Assembly: GCF_963675165.1 (NCBI RefSeq)
Contig: NC_087392.1
Location: forward strand, 5,083,942 to 5,147,941
Direction: 5' to 3'
DNA length: 64,000 bases
Source: Halichondria panicea
Lineage: Eukaryota > Porifera > Demospongiae > Suberitida > Halichondriidae
Positions within the stretch are counted from its first letter, which is position 1. Each line of letters opens with the position of its first letter. Of this stretch, positions 1-10,800 are shown piece after piece. Both the position numbers and the translations under genes were made by a program. Under the pieces are notes generated by a model, which saw only the letters and a program-made list of their open reading frames with translations, searched no databases and was not told the origin of the DNA.

Positions 1-299
1 CATACGACTCTTGAGGTCAATTAGAGTAGCGTTATTTCTGCTAGAATTCTATTTGTTTTTTTGCTTTTAAAATTGCATGCCAAGTGACAAATAGGCCTTT
101 CATATATAGAGCTACAAAATACATACAAAATAAAATTGGCTTCAGTTATAATTATATGGGCACTCAGAGATGCAGTACTCAAAAGCGCATCAATAAAAAC
201 ATAATTAGCTGATGATGATGATCAATGCAATTAACTACATGATTGTGTAGATGGATTGACATGGTACTATGATTGAAAATTAATGAGTGTTAGATAAAG

Positions 300-3200
300 T
301 CATTCTTCTCTTAGCAGGGCGGTTGGATTAGAGCACTTGCAAAACTTCACAACTCTCTTCAGTAGTCCACGCACGAAGCCAGCAAACTGTCATGGAAAAA
401 ACAATAGTCAATAACTTCTTGGCTTGGGCTCTATACTTGTTTGCTAACACTATATAGTTGGAGTTATCTCCCCATATAATTATATACAATCGAAGAAGAG
501 TTCCATAGACTATATAATGGCTATAGATGTTAATGAGTACTACAGTGTTCACCTCTGCCCCAATGGAGCCACTGTCCCCAGAGTCCATCAGGTGAGGGGA
601 GGGGCTCACGTTCAACACGGAGTAACCTGCATCAATAATCAATACAGCGTACCCTTCTCTACAGAGCTCAAACTAGAGAGCTATATACTATACTATATAG
701 AAATGACCATGTTCTTGTAACGAGTATCTAACATTCATATGGACTTTTTGATACAATGACTTGGAGACTCTTTCAACTGCCATAACTTGAATTCCGTTCA
801 TTGATTTTCTTAAAAAGCTAAATAATGGTGTCATCAAAATTCACATCTGGGAGATGAAATCAACAATTTTGGCCTAACAGATCTATAGCCCATGGTCCTA
901 GGCCGAAAAAGGACTCCACCTTTAAACACATCATTTGAAAGGTACGTTGAAAGGTACGTATTTCTTAAATATTTTGAAATTGCATCAATATCATACTAAC
1001 ATTGGCTGTTGAAACAACACCCACTACCCCCCCCCCTGTTTAAGCCATAACTTAAATGCCATGTATTCAACTGATCTACAATACAGCGTATAAAGTCTCA
1101 CCGAAACGACCCACCAAGCACTCCTCATAAAACAGTACAGCCAACAGAGCATCGTCTTGTGTAGCCTGTACATGGGGAAATCGTAATTTACTCTATTATA
1201 ACTTTAGAAAATGCTTGTCACAAATGGTGCAATCTGATTGCAATTGGTTACTTGGAGGTCCTTTATTTCTCATAAGCCCCGTTTACAACAACACCTAATC
1301 CGGGTCGAATCCGGATTGAATCCGGGTCAGATTTTTCTGAGTAGTGGGCATAGTAAAATGACCACTAATTTCATTTGCGCAAACATTGGACTGATAGGAA
1401 GCTACAGGCTTACTCTAGAAACACCCACGAACATGTACAACACCTCAGAATTAGCCCTTTGTGCTTACTCATAGCTAAACCGCTTCTGACACAATCTGAA
1501 CCACCTCCAAAGGTGGGTTGGCTAATCCGGATTAGAACCCGGATAAGGGCTGTTTACACGAACGCGGTTAGGTTTAATCCGGATTCCAACCCGGATTAAA
1601 GGCCTTGTGTAAACGGGGCTATAGAGACCTCTCAGTCATTCAGAGGTCTTCTATGGAGGTCCATTATATGTTCACTACATGCATTTAACTTTTTACATGA
1701 TACATACAATCATACATGGAATGCTTCGCAACATCTATTTTATACAAGTACACACATGAACAGTTTATGTTGAAGTCATAGTAACGATGATGCAGTGCAT
1801 CATTAAAAACTAATTTTTAAAAGTCTTTGTGTTCTGCAGTGCCGCTTTGTAGCTTTAATCTCACTCTTGCAGCTACCAATAGCTAGTGCTCTAGTGCAGA
1901 GCTAACTACTAAGTAGAATAGCAAGTTTCTAACCATTTTTGCTATGCAAGAGACGGAAACATGACAAATTGCCTTCAGTGTGAGTTTTTTTTATGTAGAC
2001 TAGCCAGAGCAAAGCTTTAATGTTGCTTGAGGTTTGTAGAAAACAGAGTCTTCTTTGTGTTAATAATAGCTTAGCTTGCTTAGCACTATTCTAAATCAGT
2101 TATAGGCCTCGTCCAACGTCACTATGGAGTTTTGAGACCCTTAGCTATAGGCCCTTAGTAGCACCCTCGCTACGCTCGAGATGCTACAGCCTCGGGCCTT
2201 CGGGTCTTAAAACCCCATAGAGACCTTGGACTCAGCCTATAACTATTATGTATAGGTAGCTTACCGTTTTTCTAAGTCTCAGCTTAGCATGGGACAGTGC
2301 CATAGCCTTCCTGTACACAGTGAGAGCAACAAAAGATAATCCCCTTTTCACCTCACTTGAAATGCATAGTCAACCTGTACACCAGTCTGCACACTTAAGG
2401 TAAATTTAGAATAGCATTTCTGCTTAAATTCAAGCGAGTGAAAGGGTCATACAATATATAGCAACCACATGCAATCATCTCACATAGTATCCAGTGCTGT
2501 GTTGGGCATATCTGACCCTCGAACTCTCCGACTGCCAACATAGAAACTCTCGAGAAGGGACTCTGCACTCTCCTCTAATATTGGCTCTATCGTGGTCGCC
2601 CTGAAAACCAGCTCGGTGATGATGTCGGGTGATAAGAGTGGTAGGGTAGAGTATCCCATAGCTGTGTCGAGTGTGTGTCTGGTGATGGTAGCAGAGAGGC
2701 TGTCCTCGTAACAAGGGGTGGGGTCACATGATAACACTAGACCAAGGCGACTGCATGTACATGTATATGCATGTATATCGGGTGTATGGATTAGGTATTC
2801 ATGCGAATAACAACAGTTGACTTACTCAAACAATGACTTGCTTATTGTGCTTGCCTCCTACAATAAAGAGAAAAGTAAACATCGATCGGTACAAGATAAA
2901 ATCCCACAGTTAAGCTGCTGTATCAGCGTGTACAACAGTGCTACCGCTAAGGGGAGCGAAGGAATTGGTATTTAAAGTACCCAAAACCTACACTCTCAAA
3001 GCATGTATACCAATACACCTACACAGTTTGGAGGAGCAAAACCTTCCCTATATTATATTGGACCTCATTATGTCTCTTATAGATAAAAGGGCAGCTACAG
3101 ACAATATAGCGAGTTAGTTGTTCAGTTAGAGAACTGAGACAAACAGTAATCATAGTGTAGATCAGAAACTCAGAAACAGTAGTGATTGTATATTTTTAGC

Positions 3201-4717
3201 ATTTGTAACAGAAAAGTGAATTGGGAGTGTGTTGAATAAACTAATAACAATTATTAGTTTCAAGTTTACTATCAATCATGCTATAATTATACATTTCCCA
3301 AAATCAGCAGTGGCTTATATAAGAGACTGCCTGTAATGCTTATAATTATATACATTGGACCCCCATCAAGAAGTTACTACAATACAAACAAGATGAAACT
3401 GGTTGTTGGATTATCCCTCCTCTTGTGTGTGGCTGCGGCTGTTGGTCAGCCACCAAAGTTTTCACCAATTATGGAGTGCTATAATTCTGCAGCTAAAGAT
3501 TTCATCAAGATAGATCCAATTTGTTTTGTTGAGACAGCTAGAGTATTGAGTAAAACTCAGAAACATGTGTAGTGATTGTATTAATTTTTGAAAAATAAAC
3601 GTTATGAATTGGGGTTGTACGTGCATGTGTTTGATAAACTAGTTTGTACATTACTATAATACTATACATTTCCCCAAATCCATCATGCAGTGACTTATAT
3701 AATAGACTACACTACACTAACTGTGATTGCTTAAAAAATTGGACCCCATCAAGAAATTGAAACAGTGATCGATTCTATTTTCCCAAAATCAGCAGTGTAT
3801 GGCTTAATTATACAAAAACTCCTCTTAAAAAAAACTCATCTAACTGTGAATATTGCAAGCTGCGCTGTGCTAATGCCTGCTTTGCATGCTCAAAAATTAT
3901 TAGAGTCGGTTATAGAAGAGGTAATAAATTAATGTTTGCATTCATTTTGCAATTGTTGACATGAACGAATTGCATTATTAATAGAAAATGAGCTGAAGTC
4001 AAGGATTGATGAATGATTTATGAGAATGAAAGCACCGCGGGTGCTGATGCCTCAGTGGAGGTGGAGGTGACAAAGCTACTAAGCTAGGTCACCAAGAATA
4101 AACAAGGCCAGTACTGCATTGCAAGCGATGTTTATACATTATTCAGAAGTGTGAAAACATGCAGAGCTGTGACTTGCATATATACACCTTGCAACATCTC
4201 GTCCAGTCAAAGTGGACTGTAGATATCCTACTTGCAATCATGAATGGTTCTCAAGATTAATTAAATTACAGAAAAGCTGCTGTGTCATGATCAGTCTGTA
4301 CAATAGTGCTGCTAACGCTAAGTTAGGTATGAAGAAACCCTTAAAGTACCCAAAACCTGCACTCTCAGAGCATGTACTAATACACCTACAAAGTTTGGAG
4401 GAGCAAAGCCTTCATTTTGGACCTCATCTTGGAGCAAAAGGCCACCAGCTACGGACATAATTATAGCTATGGTTAGTTGTATAGCTGAGACAAACAAATA
4501 ATCATAGTGTAGTCTAGATCAAGACTCAGAAACACGTGTATTTTGTACTCCAACCTTTATCACTACCACCCTTATTAAATTGTATACCCAGTATGTATAC
4601 TTACAGTGTGTCTGGTGATCCCCCAGAGGGCACAGCTGAAGGGCAGGGAGATGGCTTGTAACTCGGACACTCCCAGTCTCTTGGGCACACTCACTTCAAC
4701 GTAACCACTCTCTAAAC
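300..4717 (-). CDS. MCMDC2-like gene, C-terminal exons (copy A, 5' part missing)
   Basis: Six minus-strand exons with consistent phase: 4605-4717, 2484-2750, 2265-2310, 1102-1165, 553-626 and 300-386 (stop TGA). Exon 4605-4717 reads VPKRLGVSELQAISLPF. Exon 2484-2750 reads RLGLVLSCDPTPCYED and later FYVGSRRVRGSD. It then splices to KAMALSHAKLRLRKT, to ATQDDALLAVLFYEECLVGR and to FGYSVLNVSPSPH. MCM family proteins have the arginine-finger (SRFDL-like), SRRVRG and SHAKLRLR/EDA-L-FEE segments in this order, and the pattern fits MCM domain-containing protein 2, a meiotic-recombination MCM paralogue. A short exon between 4605 and 2750 is needed by phase and was not found. A secreted-protein relic on the other strand lies in that intron. 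Exons further 5' are absent because a PC exon-1 fragment follows at 5138, so this copy is probably non-functional despite clean exons. Confidence 0.72.
1275..1620. mobile_element. MITE with AGCCCCG termini and 3-bp ATA duplication
   Basis: Ends are inverted copies: AGCCCCGTTTACA on the left and TGTAAACGGGGCT on the right. Both continue into imperfect inverted AATCCGGGT/AATCCGGAT blocks. ATA flanks both sides (1272-1274 and 1621-1623). It sits in an intron of the MCMDC2-like copy A and is absent from copy D at the matching place (near 57070). The 3-bp A/T duplication suggests a PIF/Harbinger-type non-autonomous element, which is an inference. Confidence 0.75.
2097..2244. mobile_element. Fold-back MITE, about 148 bp
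   Basis: Imperfect inverted repeat: AGTTATAGGCCTCGTCC at the left and GGACTCAGCCTATAACT at the right, continuing into GGAGTTTTGAGACCC and its near-complement. The centre is GC-rich (CTCGCTACGCTCGAG). It lies in the intron just 3' of exon 2265-2310 of the MCMDC2-like copy A. Copy D lacks it. Confidence 0.65.
2905..3390 (+). promoter_or_regulatory. TATA-type promoter unit of secreted-protein copy A
   Basis: About 480 bp closely matching the sequence in front of the secreted-protein gene at 59471 and again at 60140-60605. It contains AGCTGCTGTATCAGCGTG near its start and CTTATATAAGAGACTG at about 3315. That TATA box is followed about 75 bp later by the ATG at 3393. The unit recurs before each secreted-protein copy, which supports its role as the core promoter. 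A partial copy is also at 4270-4545. Confidence 0.55.
3393..4260 (+). pseudogene. Decayed copy of small secreted Cys-rich protein
   Basis: Exon 1 starts at ATG 3393 and reads MKLVVGLSLLLCVAAAVGQ, then PPKFSPIMECYNSAAKD. It is near-identical to the gene at 59471 up to VETARV. At about 3547 it breaks and joins promoter-like sequence, giving a premature stop at 3570-3572. Exon 2 is missing. An exon-3 relic at about 4091-4250 (TKNKQGQYC) has lost most conserved cysteines. This copy looks like the product of an unequal deletion between tandem genes. A truncated 59-aa secreted peptide from exon 1 alone is possible but unsupported. Confidence 0.7.
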
Positions 4718-4924
4718 CTGTGGAACGGCAGGGGAGGGATAATTATAATACTGTGTAATACTGTCTAAAATACATACATTTATGGGGGGGGGTCATAATT
4801 ATAGTATAATACTAGTGGAAAGATACACTCACTTTCGTTGCATTTAAAATACTGTCTGCAACAAAGTATTCGTGCTTTCGGTAAATAACTGTGAGCTGGC
4901 TAAGGCTATATAGAGTCACTTTCA

Positions 4925-5137
4925 AATAATTATTGTTTTATTGTCTAAGCTTTTCATCGCTAAATGCGAATCTTCAGGACAAAAATAATAAAAACAATTG
5001 TGACTTTATAGACAAATGAACACCTGACATGTGATACCCAGACATCAAACCAGACATCAAACCAGACAATCAAACAGGTTATACTAGTATTTTACTATAG
5101 AGCTACCTAGTCAACGTGCTTAGACAATAAAACAATA
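4925..5137. mobile_element. MITE ending in AATAATTATTGTTTTATTG
   Basis: Left end AATAATTATTGTTTTATTG then TCTAAGC. Right end GCTTAGA then CAATAAAACAATAATT, an inverted copy of about 25 bp. It abuts the PC exon-1 fragment at 5138 exactly where the normal exon text begins to match, so it may mark the break that separated this fragment from its 5' half. Confidence 0.55.
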
Positions 5138-5440
5138 ATTACACTGACACCTGGGTGGTACAGCTGCTGCTACCACAATCACAGCGCACACTTGAAGCTC
5201 ACACACTTGCAGCAAAACACGGTCTTATCAATCAGGGACAGGTACGTGGAGTAGATCTATTTGCTATCGGAGTGTACAATGTATATACTTATGAGTGTCC
5301 ACTTATTGCTAGATCTATTACACAGCACACTCAGCCGGGGTGTACACTAAGTATTCGATTTTAGGCGACCCCTCATGCAAAGTAGGGGGATGTAGCATGA
5401 CAGCTGCATTGACTTTGTGACATCTGAAGTTTTTAAAACT
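5138..5440 (+). pseudogene. PC exon-1 3' fragment plus start of intron 1
   Basis: From 5138 the sequence matches PC exon 1 from [17 protein letters not shown] onward, then the donor GTACGTGG and about 180 bp of intron 1. The initiator and signal peptide are missing. The exon part carries QRTLEA as in PC1, while the intron matches PC2, PC3 and PC5 (ATTTGCTATCGGAGTG), so the fragment is itself mosaic. No further PC exon follows before PC1. Confidence 0.85.
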
Positions 5441-5936
5441 GGGTAAATGAGCAAGTTCCCTTGTGCTAATGCCTCTCGGCACTTACCCACTATAACAATT
5501 CGTTGTTGTTCTATTAATCACCACAAACCCACCACCTTATGTTTCCATGGAAACATTTTTGAGTATGCTGTAGCTTGGTCATTCACCTACACATTGGTAT
5601 CATCACAATTTCTTAGAAATGTTCCAATCGAAAGATATTTACATTTAAGTACAGCTACTCACAAATTTGTGGTAATCTACTCTCTAAGCTGGATGCACTG
5701 TATATATACATTACATATATGTAATGAACAGTGTGTGTTCTCCTACCAGCACAGCACAAAATATAACTTGATAATGCTTCTGTACATGTACAAGCATCAG
5801 TCAGCTAGTTTAGTTCACAAAAATTGCATTGGCACATTACAATCGTTACCATGTATACGCATTGTGGTTTAGGGTAGAAATGGTAAAGTGTTTTCTACTA
5901 CAGTGATTAAATCCCCTCCCCCCTCTTTTGTACAGG

Positions 5937-6076
5937 TGGTGGTTGAGGCTGCGGTGGTAGTGAGCGGCACTGACCAATGGAAAGACTTGGAGGATGACGA
6001 AGAGGAGGAGGGGCTTATCGAGGAGACGGACTCAGAAGGGGGCGTGGTCTCAAGCTCTGAATACGAGGATGACTAA
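5937..6076 (+). CDS. Acidic-tail terminal exon of an unidentified gene
   Basis: After a pyrimidine-rich tract and TTTGTACAG, an open stretch reads VVVEAAVVVSGTDQW, then a strongly acidic tail (KDLEDDEEEEGLIEE) ending SSEYEDD and stop TAA at 6074-6076. A near-identical copy lies at 34962-35101; the differences preserve the frame (one Val to Ala). I do not recognise the protein. Acidic C-termini of this kind occur in many nuclear proteins and chaperones. In copy 2 a possible preceding exon is visible at 34685-34727. Here that upstream sequence is absent because the duplicated block begins near 5697, so this copy is probably an orphan terminal exon. Confidence 0.45.
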
Positions 6077-6367
6077 ATTATCACATGTATACATACATAC
6101 CAGCTATACAATTATAGATTCAATTATTCTTTGTTTGTATAATTATTTCTATTTCATGTTGCATATAAAGTGATGTCATTAAAATCATAGATAGAACAGT
6201 AAGTTTCCTTTTCAAAATGTACGTACTAGCAGGACTTATAGATATTCATGCACTCCTGATAGCACCGTGCATGCATGGGTGCTGAAGCCTCGTCACTGAC
6301 TGTATTCCAATAATCAAACAAACGATGTTTGTCCCAGTGGTATTCACGCCTAAATCGTTCCCTGTAT

Positions 6368-6846
6368 GCATAATACACTTGTCAATCTAATGCCTCACCT
6401 CCCCCATACCGGGGATAGGTGGGGATTAGACCAATCACCTGATCTAATACCCCTACCTTTGGGCATGTTAATCCCCTGGTAGCCCTAGTACAACATGGGG
6501 GTGATGTGGGGATTAGACCTGTATCACACTCTAGCGAGAAGATAAACAGATTATTTGAAGTATAAATATTGACAGCTATACTCCTATAGAGCTAGTGAAG
6601 TCAAGAATGCAGAGATTGCTCAGGATCAATAAACTGTAAACTTTGCTCTCACTGTACTCCAGCATGTGTTGGAAGGAAGAGTGTGGCACACATCATGTGA
6701 TCTTTAATTGACCTTTGACCCAATGCATGCATCAGGTGATCTGTCTAATTCCCCTAGGTAGGGGAGCAACTTCAAGTCTAATCCCCAACTAATCCCCATT
6801 TATCCCCGTAGGGGGGAGGTGGGGCATTACTTTGACGAGTGCATAA
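6368..6846. mobile_element. GGGGATTAG-rich MITE (copy 1)
   Basis: Inverted ends TGCATAATACACTTGTCAA and the near-complement TTTGACGAGTGCATAA. Both continue inward into ACCTCCCCC and GGGGATTAGA motifs repeated in both orientations. It lies in the block duplicated at 35392-35880, so it inserted before the segmental duplication. Confidence 0.7.
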
Positions 6847-6856
6847 TTATATTAGT

Positions 6857-6908
6857 CTCGAATACCCGCCTCAACCTAAAAGCTTTTAGGTTGAGGCGGG
6901 TATTCGAG
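6857..6908. repeat. Perfect 52-bp palindrome
   Basis: Two 26-nt arms with no spacer. Arm start CTCGAATACCCGCCTCAACC, centre AAAAGCTTTT. The paralogous copy at 35891-35942 has the same palindrome with two arm mismatches. It could extrude a cruciform or form an RNA hairpin. No coding or RNA-gene signature was seen. Confidence 0.9.
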
Positions 6909-7864
6909 CCTATAATTATATAGATAATGTATCCTGGCCAGAATTCAAAGTTCTAAGTAGCTAATAGTTATTTTCAATCTTCAATCTCAATTCAGCATAA
7001 TTATATCCCTGGTAAACGGAGGCTAGGGCTACCAAAATTAATATGCAAAATTATTCACCTATTCTTCATCAGCCTATATTTTAATAACTTAGTATTCAGT
7101 GCATGCGTTCTTTCGCTGCTGAAATAATAAAAAACAACATCACTGTGATGTTTGACATTAAATTTGCATGCAGGAATTGTGCTATTTCTCAACATTGAAC
7201 CACGGACATTTTGTCTGAGAGGCTCTCGAGCCAACATTTGCACCCACGAACATTTCCCGCTATAGCTATGCGGTAATTGTTTGCAAAGCAAACCATGCAG
7301 TCATTGCTGAAACAGCTTGCTGTAAAGACAACCGACTCTTCCCCTGATAATCAATAGATCAACGCAGTTATAAAAGCATAATATGAGTAGACTTGCTGGC
7401 CAGTCCGACATGACATCCACAAGGGAAGGGGGGTTGTTTTATTTCAGCAGTGAAAGAACAAACCTATAGCACACAAAAATGCGGCTTATTAAAGTTAATT
7501 TCAATCAAGCTTCATACTGTACCTCCACTAGGCCTGCATGAGGCAAATATTCCGAATAATTTTGTGAACAATAAGTGCAAATTAAAACATTGTGTGAAAA
7601 AATGGAGAAGAGTAGGGTTGGCAAAAAGTTCGCAAACAAGATTGTGGGTTGGTATAGTCTTTGCATCATTAGTCTTCAGGCCATCCTTACACCTTCTCCT
7701 AGCACACATTCATTCAACCCCATGCAGTGAGTGGGTTGTCAATAGTGTGGGAAAGAATGTTAATGAGATTCATCACATGCATGGGCATCGTATAAAATTG
7801 TTCTTGTATAGCATGATCTAGTGAGTGTGCATGATCCAACTTTTTTGAACAACCAATTGCAAGC

Positions 7865-10800
7865 ATGCCGTTTGATCTTCTGCAAAGAATGAAACATGTG
7901 CTGACATTGGCTGCTATAGTTTCAGTCACATCAGCATCAACCAGGAGCAGGACAGCACTGTTTGACCAGTCTGTTCCCACTGAGCAATACACTGACACCT
8001 GGGTGGTACAGCTGCTGCTACCGCAATCACAGCGCACACTTGAAGCTCACACACTTGCAGCAAAACACGGTCTTATCAATCAGGGACAGGTACGTGGAGT
8101 AGATCTAAGAGTGTATATGCATTTTATTTACTTATGAGTGTCCACTTATTAATTGCTAGATCTGCATGTTACACAGCACACTCAGGGTGTACTTTAATTA
8201 TTCAATGTTAGGCGACCCCTCGTGCAAAGTAGGGGGATGTAGCATGACAGCTGCGTTGACTCTCATTAATATTGACATCTGAAGTTCAACACAATTTTTC
8301 AACCTCCAAAGCTTCATTAAAAAGTGTCCCTTAAAACTGGGTAAATGAGCAAGCTGCGCTCAAGAGAACGTGGCTATAGAAGCCAATATAGAAGCTGTTA
8401 CAATGCAACCGAGTAGTTACAACTGGAATAGATAGAGAGACATGCATGCACACAGACAACACAGTCAGCTTTACTGTATCCCTCATGCGTAGGGCTGTGC
8501 CAAATATTCACAGATTATTTATTCTCGCTTCATCAGCCTATTATTCAACTTCATCAGCCTATTATTAACACCTATTATTCATTATTCTACATATACAGCA
8601 GTGAAATAACACACCTATAGCATAAAAAAATGGGATTTAAGTCGTTACTTTTAATTTCAGCAGCGAAAGAACACACCTATAGCATAAAAAAATGTGGATT
8701 TAAGTCCATTTCAGCAGCAAAAGAACACACCTATATATGTACAGCACAAAAAATTAATATTGATTGCAAAATTAGCCATGTGAATGTGGGCGTGTTCTGA
8801 GCTTAAGGCGTTTCTAAAACAGCTTCAAGAAGAACAATTTCATCTCACTCTGGCACTTAGTCTTTTAGTAGTAGTTTTGTGGTACCCTTCAACCGTATAC
8901 TAGTTTCCTAAAAAAGCCTCACAGTCTTGCATATACAGTAGAGGGGTCAACATTGAGATTTTCAGCTATTGTTTTGTAAAATAACCCAAGGTCACACCTC
9001 TGGTGTATCATCCTCCTCCTCCACCTTATGTCCTTACTGTAAGCCTTAGATTTTGAAATGTCTATTGAACACATCCTTTTAAGCTCATCAACAAGACAAC
9101 ATCACAAATTCCTCCTTGCCTGTAAGCAGCCTGTGGTTTACTATGCGATACCAGCTTGTTGCAAAGGTGCATACATGTAAAAGCACTGTACATATAATTA
9201 CATGCAGGAATGAATGGGTGAGTGTAAAAGCTGGAAGCGGAATGGAATGGAATATGAAACGGAATATGGAACGGAATATGGAATGAGAAATTTAGTAATA
9301 AAAAGAGAGCTGCTGATGGTGCTCTGTATTTTTTTTATTTTTTAGTGTAGTATGACTTAAATAGTGTTACAGAAGCCTTTTTTTATAGACAGCTAATTTT
9401 AGAAGACTATTAATTAATTTTTATGAGGACTAGACTACTCAGTAGCTAGCAACATTAAAAAATTCTGCACATATACGTGTCTACCCTTTGCGAAGTAATT
9501 ATGCTGTGCGTGAAGTGTATATAGCTGTAGAACACTCCAAAGCTACACCTTTCTTCTATCTGCATGCCTGCAAATTATGACCCTTGGTGAAACTTTAAAA
9601 CAATTTGTGCATGTTGAAGAGACACACTGACCATCTTTTATACATGGAGAAATTATTTTCAAAGCGCTAGATCATCTTGGTATCATTTTGCTTAAACTCT
9701 ACTCTATTAATTTTGATTAAGCTGTAAAGACACTTCGCACTTGAATATCCATTGCAAATCCGACATGCTCAATTAATCCAAAAGATAGCATGCTGGCTGT
9801 ATTATTAAATCATCACATGACACCCTATTTTGAAAGAGGATCAACAACTTGCACACACTGTTATACAGTGGCAGTTTCTTTGCCCTATATAGCTATATAC
9901 ACTTCAACTCCACTTTGTTTAATTTGGGCACAGCATAAAAGTATTTAAGTCATACTACACTAAAAAAATACAGAGCACCATCAGCAGCTCTCTAGTTCTT
10001 TTTATTACTAAGTTTATCATTCCATATTCCGTTCCATATTCCATTCCATTCCGCATTCCAGCTTTTACACTCACCCGGAAAGAATATTCTGTATACCATT
10101 GCTAAACTACAAGTCATATGTCGTGATATATATGTTACTCCATTGAACTCCCTTGTATTTCGCACAGTGTGTCTATTAATTACTGTATTTACTTGATTAA
10201 ACGCCCTCCTTGAATAAACGCCCATCTTGTTTAAACGCCCAGGGTAAAAGCTCTGTCTTTGTCAATAAACGCCCATGTATGGGCGTGGCACTGTGGGTGG
10301 AGCTGAAATAGAACGTGGAACCCAGTTGCAAGCATGGCAGCATAGACTTTTTATGATGCATTGATGGCAGAGAGAGAGATACCGACACAGAGGGCACTCC
10401 TATGACTTAAATTTAAGCTGAGACAGCAGCCCAAGAAGAGCACAATAACTGCTGCTGTGCAAGATTTTTGGAGTAGACATAACAATAAACGCCCTCCTGG
10501 ATTAAACGCCCTCCTCGTTTAAACGCCCTTCTCGTTTAAACGCCCTCCTCGTTTAAATGCCTCCTCTAAAGACTTCGATCCGAAATAAACGCCCGGGCGT
10601 TTAATCAAATAAATACAGTATTATTATTCACTTTAAAAAGGTGCACCAGATACCTTTAAAGTGTTCCTGTTCTCTTTACACTGCAGGTAGGCAACCTTGA
10701 GGACTACTTTGCATTCAAGTTACCTGAAACTGATCAAAGGGGAAATCTACACTTGACTGGTACTGGTCAGAAAAATCTCATTTCACAAGCACTTTCGAAT

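Noticed and set aside
517-720. Plus-strand frame HLCPNGATVPRVHQ
   Set aside because: It is the antisense shadow of the MCMDC2-like exon 553-626, seen at every copy.
2475-2714. Second minus-strand frame MLRGQPLCYHHQ
   Set aside because: Wrong frame of the MCMDC2-like exon; the frame ending ALDTM joins the next exon in phase and carries the MCM motifs.
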